DNA of 64,000 nt from Zopfochytrium polystomum (taxonomy: Eukaryota > Chytridiomycota > Chytridiomycetes > Chytridiales > Chytridiaceae): NCBI GenBank assembly GCA_025765615.1, contig JAIVFJ010000231.1:1-64000 (forward strand), given 5' to 3'. Every line of letters starts with the position of its first letter. The first letter of the stretch is position 1. Positions 11,393 to 20,956 of this stretch are shown piece by piece. A program made the translations under genes and the position numbers. The notes beneath the pieces are model-generated. The model worked only from the letters and a program-made list of their open reading frames with translations, made no database searches and was not told the DNA's origin.

Positions 11393-13100
11393 TCATTCCA
11401 TTAACAACAGTCCAAAGAGCATTGCGACAACCGCCACGAGCGCCGATCCGCCCGGTCCCCAAGACAAACGGAGCCCCGCGGCGGCCCCGCTAGTCGTAGA
11501 GGTCACGTTCCCGGACGACTTGCTTCCCGTTGGCGCGGGAGTCGACGTCGTCGACGACACCTGGCCCTGCAGCGCCTTGACGTCGATCGGGAACTTGACC
11601 GTGTCCAAAAACTTGACAAACGGCTCGTCCGCCTTCATGTAGCGCTCGTCGTCCGTGTCGGTCCCCGCCGCGCACTGCGCCACCGACGCCGTCGTGTACC
11701 CCCGCGACACGATCAGCGGCAGGATGATCCGCGCCGCGTAAAACATCTCCTGTGTCAACTCGTGCTCCAGCGAAATGTAGCCGCCCGTGTTGGGAAGAAA
11801 GTCGAGGCCCGTCGCGGACTGCCCGTAGTTGAGGGTATTGTTGATCACCTGCGTCGAGTTGTACACCAGCCACGGCTTTGGTGGCGGTGCCGGGGAGGAA
11901 CTGCTTGTCGCTGTTCCGTCGGTGCTGCTGGCGCTGTCCGTCGAAGTTGGGGTGGGCTGGAGGATGGACATTGTTGTGGGGAAAATGATGTCGCCCGAGC
12001 CGACGGGGATCGAAGTGTCTTGGGTAACAACGTTCCAAATGACCAGCTTGAAGCCGAAAGCGGCAAGAATAGCACGGACTCGGTCATCCACGTCGCCATC
12101 TGTTCAAGAACAAATGAACAAGAAGTTGCGATTAGTTTTTTGGCCTGGAAAGGTTCGACTGGGTGACGCGACCGAAAGAAGAAAGTGCTATTTACGTACA
12201 AGGCGGTCTAATATACCGTGGAACTTTGCCAATGACCTGACGAACAGCCAAAGCGTTCCAAATGAATTCGTTTATGATCTGATCGGTCGACTGGGTCGTC
12301 ATGTGCTTGTGTGACCAAGTGTGAAGACTAGGGTAAATTGTCATTTTCATAAAAGTTGGGAGGAAAACGAAAGCAGCGATCAGCTCCACGAGTTTTGATG
12401 GGGCGAGAACGAATCAAGCAATTCCGTACGCAATCTGGTGCCCAGCGTCATAGGCGGCCCGCAGACCCTTCGCCCAGTCCGGGTTGGCCACAGTGTTGCA
12501 ACCGAGCACAAAGAACGTGGCGATCGACTTGTTCGATTTGAGCAGATCCAAAAACTCTTGCGTCAAACCCTTCGGGCCGTCGTCGTAGGTCACAGCCCAG
12601 GTTTTCGATGGGCAGTTTGTAATGTCCGTGTTCGGGTTCCACTTCCACGGCGTGTAGTCCTTAGCGAGAGGAATGTCCGGGATGGGGGAGGGCGCCAGAG
12701 CTTTTATCGCCGAGGACCACGACGGGATGATGGGAGGCTCATAAACAGTCGAGGTGCCGTCGGAGAGGGTTACGCTTGCACCGGAAGGGAAGCCCAAGGT
12801 CTTGAAGTCTGGAACGCTGTGCGAGTATGGGTGTAGAGGTGAAAGCTCGTCAGTAAGAATGAAACCGTGCAGATCGATGATGAAATGAAAAGTGGCAAGG
12901 CGATGGGAATCTTACGTGAAGTCGGCGGCGGCTGAACCGAACTGCGAGTCGTCCATCGGGGATGGGGCGGCGGAGACGCTAATTGTACTGCAGATGGTCG
13001 TTGAGGCCGCGCAAGCGATGACGAAGGCGGACACACTGGCCAGACGACGGTGGAAGAGTGGGTTTCGGGCCCGGAGAGAGCCGCCGACGTGAAGACCCAT
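11393..13100 (-). CDS. Chitin deacetylase (polysaccharide deacetylase, CE4), GPI-anchored
   Basis: Four exons: 13100-12916, 12816-12430, 12327-12200 and 12099-11393; all junctions restore the frame, giving 468 residues. A signal peptide lies near residues 15-45. CE4 motifs appear in order: TYDDGP (motif 1, catalytic Asp and metal Asp) in exon 2, HTWSH (motif 2, metal His pair) at the start of exon 3, and RPPYGDVDDR (motif 3) created exactly across the exon 3/4 junction. A late GYISLEHELT fits motif 5. The protein ends in a Ser/Thr stalk and a hydrophobic tail, a GPI signal. The family removes N-acetyl groups from chitin to give chitosan at the cell wall. All metal-binding residues are present, so it should be active. 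Confidence 0.88.
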
Positions 13101-13796
13101 GACGACGAGAGGACAACAACAATGGATGATTGATTGTGGGTGGTTGGAGGGATGGACGGCCACACAAGTAGAGCGAGATTCTTCTTCTACGGTGAAACGG
13201 CGACAGGGAAGCGAGGGGCGACCGCGGGATGAAGGCGCTTAACGGTGACACCAGCCGGGGCGACGACGAGGACCACGACGACAACGACGTCAACAGGCCG
13301 CACACGGAACGGTGTGACAGACAACAAACTCCTGCAAGACCGGATCCCCGCCATGTCAGTCCCCCTGTCTCTGTCCGCGTCCACTGTCTGTCTGTTTCTG
13401 TCTGTCTGTCTGTCTGCATGTCTGTCTGCCTGCCTGTCTGTCAGCCTAGTCGCTACCAGTCCCTTCTTGCGTGGATGGCGCTGGCTTTGCCATGCTTTTC
13501 AGCTGTGAGATTATGAGGCGTCCCGACTTTGGGCGTGCCCTGTCCCAAGATCTGTGACTGCAACAACTATGTGTCCGCTGCTTTGCAAACCCTACCCGAA
13601 AAGGGAAGTCGTCAATGAAAAAAAAAGGAACAGGAAAACAGGAAAACAAAAATTGAATGCTGCGATTTTTGGGGCAAAAAACTTGGAAGAAAAAAATCGA
13701 CGCAAAACAAATACACCGACAGACAGACAAACACAGCCACAACAGAACAACCATCTGCGAACGGTTTGAAAAAAAGGAAAATGTACTCACGTCTGC
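13101..13796. other. 5' flank of the chitin deacetylase gene with TGTC microsatellite
   Basis: A CTGT/TGTC tetranucleotide repeat occupies about 13380-13442. The rest is A-rich unique sequence up to the edge of the Copia element. No gene seen. Confidence 0.5.
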
Positions 13797-14091
13797 CGTC
13801 GCAAGAAAATAAGGGTATTCGATTGAAGAAAAAAAAACTTGACTTGTCTCGCCCCTTACCAAACGAGGGACAGTTCATCCTCCACGTTGCCCATCACAGA
13901 ATCGATCCAAAACCGTCGACCACTTCAAGCAAGTCAACCAATATTCACAGTCACCACCAACTTTTACCCACCAAGTATTGTACCCTGTCGAACTCTGAGT
14001 GATCAACCCACCAGCTTCAGTCAAGAGCACTCTGGAACGCTCTTTTTAACTTCTCTCATTCCCACCACTACCCTCGTTTGCTCTCAACACG

Positions 14092-15046
14092 ATGAGCAAG
14101 TCAAGCATGAAGCTCCTGCACTGTCAGCTAGTCAACCCTGTCAACTTCACAAGATTCACTGCGTGGAGGGGCGTTTTGCCAGTAAGCAAGCAAGCGCTGC
14201 CGTCCTGGCAGTCCCTGCTACAGACACAACTGACGCGATTCCTGCTGTCCTAGAGCATTTCAAGTTCTGGTCAGCAAATCCCCCCTGAGGAATGGGGAAG
14301 TCATGCGTATCACCCAAGAGTATGTCCTGAACAACACAGAATATGTTGGCTACTGGATGTTTAGTGACAAAGTAAACGTTTTCTTGGGAATGTACGACCA
14401 GAATAGGGCTGGGATGCTCCACATCTACAACTGTAAACAGTCTACTCTGAGTGAGTGAGTGGAAGGAGTGAATGATGTGGAGATGTGTGTTTGTGGGTGG
14501 TCCTTCTCCCAACTTGGAGAGAAAGAGAAAAAAAACTCTGTTATGAATTATTGATACATAATGATGATATGCATGCTGTAATAGTTGCTAGGCAAGCATG
14601 ACCAGCACAGGGTAAAAACCTCTCCTATATTATCTGCTTGAGCAGAGGAGGAGGAAAACTGTTGACACCGGGTTTCCGTTCCACTTAATACTCAGAGTAT
14701 TTGTCATCAGTGCAAGCAGCGCCCAGGTCTGCATTGGCGGTGGCTTGCTCTCCCATGGGCATTGTGAGAACGATAACTGACAGTCACAATAGGTTTGGGT
14801 CCGTCTTGTACCTCTTGCCTGCTAACCAGTCAGTTCCACCTAACAACAACCACATAAGTGAGACGCTCAAACACAAAATCAGTGGCATTAAGTTTGTCTT
14901 TCAGGCACTTAAATAAAAATAACTCAAGAGGAAGATCAGACGCATTGACAAAGCACAAGCCTGTGCACTGGTTCGCAAGATTGCTGCCCTCAAGATTGAA
15001 CCAGGGGGGAATATTGCTGATTTTCAGCCCATATTTGAGAACTCTC
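14092..15046 (+). pseudogene. Copia gag remnant, interrupted by a solo LTR
   Basis: The start ATG at 14092 and the following 30 codons match the gag start of the second copy. A frameshift follows and the match continues (EHFKFWSANPP, then a region ending in CTACAAC at 14431). A 414-bp LTR is inserted there and gag resumes at 14851 with HKISGIKFVFQAL. It stops aligning at about 15046, where reverse transcriptase sequence begins abruptly. Confidence 0.7.
14432..14845 (+). repeat. Solo LTR, family L2, with 5-bp target duplication
   Basis: Begins TGTAAACAG and ends CCACCTAACA, with ACAAC on both sides (14427-14431 and 14846-14850). The second Copia copy shows no insertion at the corresponding gag position. 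Related pieces lie at 24230-24510 and, on the other strand, at 33544-35241. Confidence 0.82.
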
Positions 15047-15451
15047 CAATGGATGATTGCTCTCAGCACCCTGTATGGCTGGGACATGGAGATGATTGAC
15101 ATCTCCTCAGCCTACCTGTACAGAATCCTTGACGTCGCCATCTTCATGGCGCCACCAGTTGTTGTACCAATCCCCTCAGGAATGATTTGGTTACTCCAGA
15201 AAGGATTGTACAGGCTGAAGCAATCAGGCTGGGCTTGATACCTGCGCCTTGCAGCACACCTATGGTCAAAGGGATTCCAGCAAAGTAGGGCAAACCCATG
15301 CTTGTTCTGGCAGCAGAAAAAAAAAGGACTTTTCTTCATCCTCACCTACATCGATGACCTTCTCTTGTTTGGTCACACCAGTGCCATCAAGGATGCGATT
15401 GCTGACCTCAAGGGGGAGTTTAAGCTTTGGGAGCTTGGGAAGATCACCTTC
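15047..15451 (+). pseudogene. Copia reverse transcriptase fragment
   Basis: Translation gives IDISSAYLYRILDVAIFMAPP and GLYRLKQSGWA, the Copia equivalents of the DV-SAYL and LYGLKQA motifs. After a short frameshifted stretch comes LTYIDDLLLFG, with the catalytic Asp pair intact, then a GEFKLWELGK block. It is cut off at 15451, where another repeat (starting TGTGAGACTG) is inserted. Stop codons and frameshifts make it non-functional. Confidence 0.8.
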
Positions 15452-17470
15452 TGTGAGACTGTGCTCTCTAAATCTCCTCACCCTGGGCTGGAGGTGGAAA
15501 TAGAGCAATGGCCTAAATACCAATCCTATCTAATGAAAAGGGGCAAAAGAAGGTGTCTAGGGGTCACCAGACAGGAAAATGTATTTGGAGTCTACTAAAG
15601 CCCATCATCAAACACAAAAGAAACTCTTTAAACACAACAATGAGCAGCTATCACACATCTAAAAGGGAAACATAAGAAAAGTGTGACAAAGGTGGCACAA
15701 TCACAAAAGAAAGTGCAAAATGCCTCTGGTCCAAGACACAGAAAAACCTCAATGGCAAAGCCCAAGGGTACCGAATCACTTGGTAAGGAATGAGACTTAG
15801 GGCAACAAAGGGGGCAACTAAGGCAGCACCAACCAATCTGTGCCAGCTCCTTCCCAAGGCAGAAGCCAAGGGGGAAGCAAGAGAGTGGGGAGGAAAGTGG
15901 CCAGGTCCCAACCTGTTGGAGCCACCACCTTGGAGCACCAGCTCCCTCTCTGCCGAAGACAACCCCTAAGTTGGAGGGGGATTGGACACAAAGGGCAAAC
16001 ACAAGGAACAGTTAGTGTGCAAAGATGCCTGTTGGATCAAACCAGAACTGTTTTCCACTTAACAGAACCAGACACATCTTGTCTCACTCCTGTCAGGAAC
16101 AGGGCAGGACAGGACAAGGCAGACAAGGAACTGAGAGGAGTGATGATTGTATTGGAAACAATAATTCACTTGAGGGATGGGACAGGTCCCCCATCCCCCT
16201 TTTATACCTTTTGAGAGTGTTCCTTGTCAAGACTCCAAGAAAGTTCCAGAAAGAGCAATTAGTAATACAATGATACCAATGATACCAATGACAACAAGAC
16301 AAGTCAGGAAAGCAAAGAAGGTTCCAGAAGGTTCCACAAGGTTCCATGAAGGAATGTTCTAGAAGGTTCCAGAAGGTTCCAGAAGGTTCCATGAAGGAAT
16401 GTTCTAGAAGGTTCCAGAGGTTTCCAGAGGGTGATTCATAACAACTCCCAAGAGAGGTTCCAACTCAATCCAAGCAGGGGGCACACAGGGTGGGAGACAG
16501 TGGGACTCTTCTTGCTTCATCCTACTAGGACACAGACATCTGCCTCACCATGCCAGAGGAATCCCCTATCTTAGAAGCAAGGAAGGTTAAAACCCACTCC
16601 CACACACAAGTGTGGCACCATGACATCACAGGCATTAATCTGAGAGAAAGAGGGTCCGAACCCAGTGAAGACCAGGCCCACCAGAGGCCACAACCAGGGA
16701 GATGGGGGCATACCTGAGAGACCATTTCTGCAGCAGTACCTGACCAGCCAGCTCATTCTTATCACCTTGAGAGACCTGGATTTGACTGGATGTATTGACA
16801 GGAACCTAGAGGCACCACCACAGATTTACCCTCTATCCTTCCATCACCAAGTGGCTCCTACCCAGTCCAACCTAAGCAGCATGCAGAATGGTGAGGTGCA
16901 CTGGGGATTGAACCCAGCACACTGCCATGATGGCCAAGAGGACTTCAACCTCCTGTCACACACCAGGGGACTGCCACCCCCAGCTCATACACACAGTCAG
17001 GAAGAAAAGGGCAGGCAAGGGACTTCAGGTACAGTTCTCACAGTCAACAAGAAGGGGGGGCAGCAGTTTAAATAGGAGAGGGTTGGAATCACAGGGAGGA
17101 GAGGAAAAAGGAGGGGAAACACATGCAAAACAACAAACCAATAAATAAAACAGTAAAGAACAGAATGGATGGGTGATTCACCAAATGGGGCTGAGCCATC
17201 AACAAAAAGAGACAGCTCAGAGAATCATGGGGCCATTTCTTGGCAGACAGCCACCAGATCAGAGTGGGGGGGGGGGTGGAGGAACTGGCAAGAAATGATG
17301 ATTGGTGCAGACAAGAAGACACTCACCACAGCCACAGAAAGAAAGGAAGACACACAAAGAGAGACAGTAAACAAACAACTAAATAAAAGATAAAACAAGA
17401 AAAAGGGCCAAAACAAAGGAAAATACTAATTGAAAAAATAAGTAAAAATCATCAACAGAAAGAGAAAGAA
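15452..17470 (+). repeat. Repeat family L4, copy inserted in the Copia reverse transcriptase
   Basis: From 15452 (TGTGAGACTG) to about 17180 the sequence matches the 33784-34975 repeat, including runs such as GGACACAAAGGGCAAACACA and the block with CATGACATCACAGG. This copy lacks the clear right end seen there and continues in A-rich sequence to about 17470. It carries a solo LTR (16091-16443) absent from the other copy. I see no coding capacity; a long LTR or a non-autonomous element is possible. On the minus strand at about 16895-16915 there is a GGTTCAATCCC box-B-like motif. Confidence 0.6.
16091..16443 (-). repeat. Solo LTR, family L3, with heat-shock-element array
   Basis: Termini TGTCAGGAAC and GATTCATAACA, flanked by the 5-bp duplication ACTCC (16086-16090 and 16444-16448). 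On the minus strand it reads as an LTR: U3 with repeated 5-bp nTTCn/nGAAn units, TATA box (GGTATAAAAG, about 16199-16208), then about 110 bp to the end. Contiguous alternating units occupy 16316-16335 (four), 16356-16390 (seven) and 16401-16415 (three). The matching site in the other L4 copy near 34440 is empty. Confidence 0.85.
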
Positions 17471-17482
17471 AAGCCCTGTCTT

Positions 17483-17692
17483 CTCATACCCCTTATATGA
17501 GGCATTACATCATGGTAGCTGGTCATCTGGACTTTGCACCTCTCCCACAGAAGTGGTTCAGTCCTTAGCCATTCCAAAAGTGAGGGGTTATTAGCTGGGC
17601 ATGGTGGACCTTGCAGCCCAACAGTCAGCAGGTCTTGAACTTGGCACCTTCCCAATTGAAGGGAGTGCTCTAACCACTGAGCAAGGAAGCCC
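17483..17692 (-). mobile_element. Probable tRNA-derived SINE
   Basis: On the minus strand the sequence starts GGGCTTCCTTGCTCAGTGG, continues TTAGAGC (a box-A-like D-arm), has a seven-base loop TTCAATT flanked by TCCC/GGGA, and then AGTTCAAGACC (box-B-like). This resembles a tRNA with a Leu-type CAA anticodon, followed by about 140 bp of unrelated sequence and a T/A-rich end. Short AAGCCCT copies lie at both edges and may be a target duplication. It is not a functional tRNA gene because the stems are poorly paired. Confidence 0.5.
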
Positions 17693-18101
17693 TATGCAGG
17701 CAGATGAGCAAACACTGACTCACTCGGTCTGCAGCCATTGTACAGAATAATAATAATAATAATAATAGCACAAATAATAGTGGCAGGTGATGTAGGTGCG
17801 ACAACAAGTGTCAGTTGGTGGCTTATGTGGACAACCAGTAATAATAAAATAATAATATATACAGCAGAGCCCAAGCCGACTTTTGCAGGACTCTCCTCAG
17901 CAGTGCCTTCCCTGATACACTTCCTTTCCTTACCCTGCTACAGTTTTTCCCGATCAGTTTCACCCAGGCAGTGGCATTTTAAACTCTCTCACTCAGTTTT
18001 CTTTTTGAAGTTGTCTTGCTTTTGAAGGTGCTAGTGTTGGAATATGCCCTTGTGAGAAAATAAGGATAATCGATTGAAGAAAAAAAACTTGACTTGTCTC
18101 G

Positions 18102-19112
18102 CTCCGCTTTGCGTCATGCCGCCAAGTAACCAAAAGAACTACGGTTACTGTGCTTCATCAATATAGGCAATATTCATGCAGTTAGGGGGTGGTCACGCCG
18201 TCGCGGACGTCGCCGGCGCCAAACGCCCGTTGTAAAAAATGGCAGTCCTGCGATAGTTTCATCGTCCGCAGCACCACAGCACTGTTGCCGCCGCCAACAC
18301 GCCCAGGCCCCACTGCTGAGCGCCGTCACCTGTGCACCTACGGGAGGAAGGCCTTGGAGTCTGTGATTGCTGCAAGGCCGCTGTGGCGGAAGGGGCGAGT
18401 AGTGTTGGTTGATGTCCCGCATGCCGCCGGCGATCGTCAGTTGGATTCCATCTCGCAGCGATGCGATGAATGCTGTTGGTCGACACTGATTGTTTAATGC
18501 CGCCTTACCTGTTTTGCACAGAATGCAAATAGGAGAGAAACCGTTCACTGCGTTGGTGGAATGTTAGGCTCACACTACACCTGTTAGAGGGGGCTGGGGG
18601 GAAGGGAATGGCTTGACTGAAGGGTTCACGAACATCGAAGGAACACGACTGGGAACTAATTTGCAGGATAGGGAAGCAGATTTGAATGTGCCAAATATCA
18701 AAACTGACCTTTTGCTAATTTCGAAAACGCGCGCACATTGACAAGGAGCTGCCTCGAGTCCTCGTCCCTACCTTTGATTTTCAGACCAGGGCTCGTCTTT
18801 TTTATGTTCGATATTTCGCGTACTGGATGGAATTCCACCTCGTCTCAATTGTGCAAACTGCGCGTGCGTATTCCAAGTGAAAGGGAGGGAGATGCGGAGG
18901 AGTGGGGGAGATCGAGCGGTGGGGGCCGCCGGAAAGAAGAACAGATGAAAGAAAAATTGGAAAGGCGAATCAGGCTGGTGAGGCTCTTCTGCGGTCCTGG
19001 TCAAATGTCCGCCCCACTGGCTCCAATGTCGGTGCTTGCTTGCCTTGCGACAGGAAGGATTCCCGCCACATTAGATCCGTCCGCCGATAAAGGTGGATGG
19101 TTGCGAGACAGT

Positions 19113-19145
<33 letters not shown>

Positions 19146-20670
19146 ATAGTGAGTTGGTGGGTGGGAGACAGAGAGAGAGAGAGGCGGATGGATAGTCATG
19201 GGATACGTCAGAAGTTGAGAGAGAGAATGTGCGTGCCTGTGTGTGTGTGTGGGGGTGGGGAGAGTAGTAGAGATGGAGAGATGATAGGACCTGCAACCGA
19301 AGCAAGTGGAAAGGAGGGGAAGAACCAGCTGATAGGCCAGCAGGGGAATCGCCCAGCCGGGACTTTCCGCGAGGGCCACCCGAATTGATCCGATGGGAGG
19401 CATTTTTTTGATTCGTGATTGGGCGTTTGTCTCCTTCCTCTTTTTTGTCTCCTCGCCGCCTCTCGCGTTGCGCTCACAATGCGCTCGTTCATTCCGACCA
19501 GACCACCACCACCAGGCGAGCTGACTGGCAGGCTCCACTGTCATGCACCGCAATGACGAGAACTCTTTCGACCCTTACCACTTCTCATTCATCTTTTTTT
19601 TTTTTTTTTTTTCGCTTGTCTCATTCTGGTACACTGAAATTAGCCCGCGGGAAAGGAACCTTGCATTGGCAGATCCTCTGCGCGCACGAAGTCTTGGCGT
19701 CTTCAAGAAGAAGCGAGAATGAGGAAAGCCAAGAAGTTCGAAAATAATGACCTGCCCCCACACACACCGCACGGCCAAGACCAGGCGGAAATCGGGTTTC
19801 CCTCAACCTGGACGCTTTCGTTTCCGCTTGGCCCTGCGGGATCAACCTCCTTGGACAATTGATCGGGCCAACTGCGAAACAAGGTATTTTTTTTTTTTTT
19901 TTTTTGGAAATAATGAAGGCGATTTGCCGCAGATATCTGCGTGCCACACGAAGGGAAGCAAAAAGAAACTCGTTGTGGATAATTATTTTTTGTTGGTTGT
20001 TCCTCCAAAATTCATTCCAAAAGGAAAAGAATTTCCTCCCTTGATGCTGTCTTTGGGTCGGCCCGATTTGCCACGGAAAGTGCGGTTTGAGCAAAGTCAC
20101 ATTGTTTCGAAAAACCAAAAAGGAAAAAAAGAGAAATAAACTGAACGAGAGGGCTTGCTCCGAGTAGGACGGACTGACTGTCTGTCTCTATGTCTCCGCT
20201 CCTTTTGTGCTGGACTCTTATTGGAAAGACCCTTCGAATTAATTCTTTTCTTTATCTGCTGAGGACGGAAGCTTGCTTCGGACCGACAAAAAATTGGGTC
20301 CCGTTCACCAATGGCTCTCTTCATTTTCGGAAGGACTTCTCCGCAAGCTTGCGCAAGGATCGGCCCGAAAGATCATCATCTTCAAAATTACAACAGACGC
20401 TTGTCTGTCTAGCTACCTGCCTGCGGGCTCTGCATTCAACGCCTTCGCTTCGGGGCGCAGGCGGCAATCATTTTTCTTCCGCGGTCACCTGGCCAAAATT
20501 TTTTTTGTTGTTGTTTTTTTGTGCAATTGCTTGTTTGCTGTCAAATGATTATGAAAGTTTCATTGGGGCAGCTCTCTGTCTGTCTCCCTTTCTGCCTCTC
20601 TTTCACTGTCTCTCTGTCTCTCTCTCTCTCTCTGTCTCTCTTCTCTTCTCGCATTTTTTGTCGTTCGTTC
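18102..20670. other. Long intergenic region with microsatellites
   Basis: A TG repeat sits at 19108-19145, GA-rich tracts at 19165-19290, T runs at 19592-19613 and 19887-19906, and CT-rich sequence at 20578-20650. A minus-strand frame at 18259-18486 (75 codons, ending in a hydrophobic stretch) lies in GC-rich, gene-like sequence next to the Copia element and may be the remnant of a disrupted gene, but nothing confirms it. Confidence 0.4.
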
Positions 20671-20671
20671 C

Positions 20672-20681
20672 TATATAAATA
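20672..20681 (+). promoter_or_regulatory. TATA box of the MFS permease gene
   Basis: TATATAAATA lies after a CT-rich tract and about 275 bp upstream of the ATG at 20957. The leader between them has a CAG repeat (20885-20910). Confidence 0.5.
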
Positions 20682-20876
20682 TTCGGGCGTTGCGTCCCTC
20701 AAGGCTGACAGACCGCACCGTTGAGCTGTCGTCCGTTCACTTTGCTCCTTGTAGACTAGCCGCAGCCTCTTAGCTCACTCCTTTCTCGCTCGCATTTCAG
20801 CTCCCACTCGTTTACGTCGCGCAACGCCCCTTGGCAAGCCAACCAGCCAGCAACAGCCAGCCAGACAGCCAGCCAG

Positions 20877-20908
<32 letters not shown>

Positions 20909-20956
20909 ACTAACCCCATTCGCGAAACCACCGAAAAAAAAGAAAAAAAATAAAGA

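Larger units (their letters stand above)
13797..18101 (+). mobile_element. Decayed Copia-type LTR retrotransposon (copy A) with nested insertions
   Basis: Same family as the element at 57.5-61.3 kb: the 5' untranslated segment (about 13855-14090), the gag region and the 3' end can be aligned block by block with the reverse complement of that copy. An LTR-like block with GATTGAAG and ACTTGACTTGTCTCG occurs at both ends (about 13803-13852 and 18035-18101); the right one starts TGTTGGAATATGCCC, as the LTRs of the other copy do, while the left one has lost its first part. Between gag and the reverse transcriptase the protease and integrase region is missing. Insertions at 14432, 15452, 16091 and about 17480 break it up. 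Confidence 0.75.

Noticed and set aside
10968..11462. 164-codon minus-strand frame rich in Phe and Leu
   Set aside because: Encoded by an A/GA-rich tract on the plus strand; no conserved sequence and an improbable composition.
16320..16415. CRISPR-like direct repeats
   Set aside because: Short repeats without unique spacers inside an LTR of a eukaryote; they are alternating heat-shock-type units.
17483..17692. Functional tRNA-Leu gene
   Set aside because: Box A and box B are recognisable but acceptor and T stems do not pair, and unrelated sequence follows; a SINE fits better.
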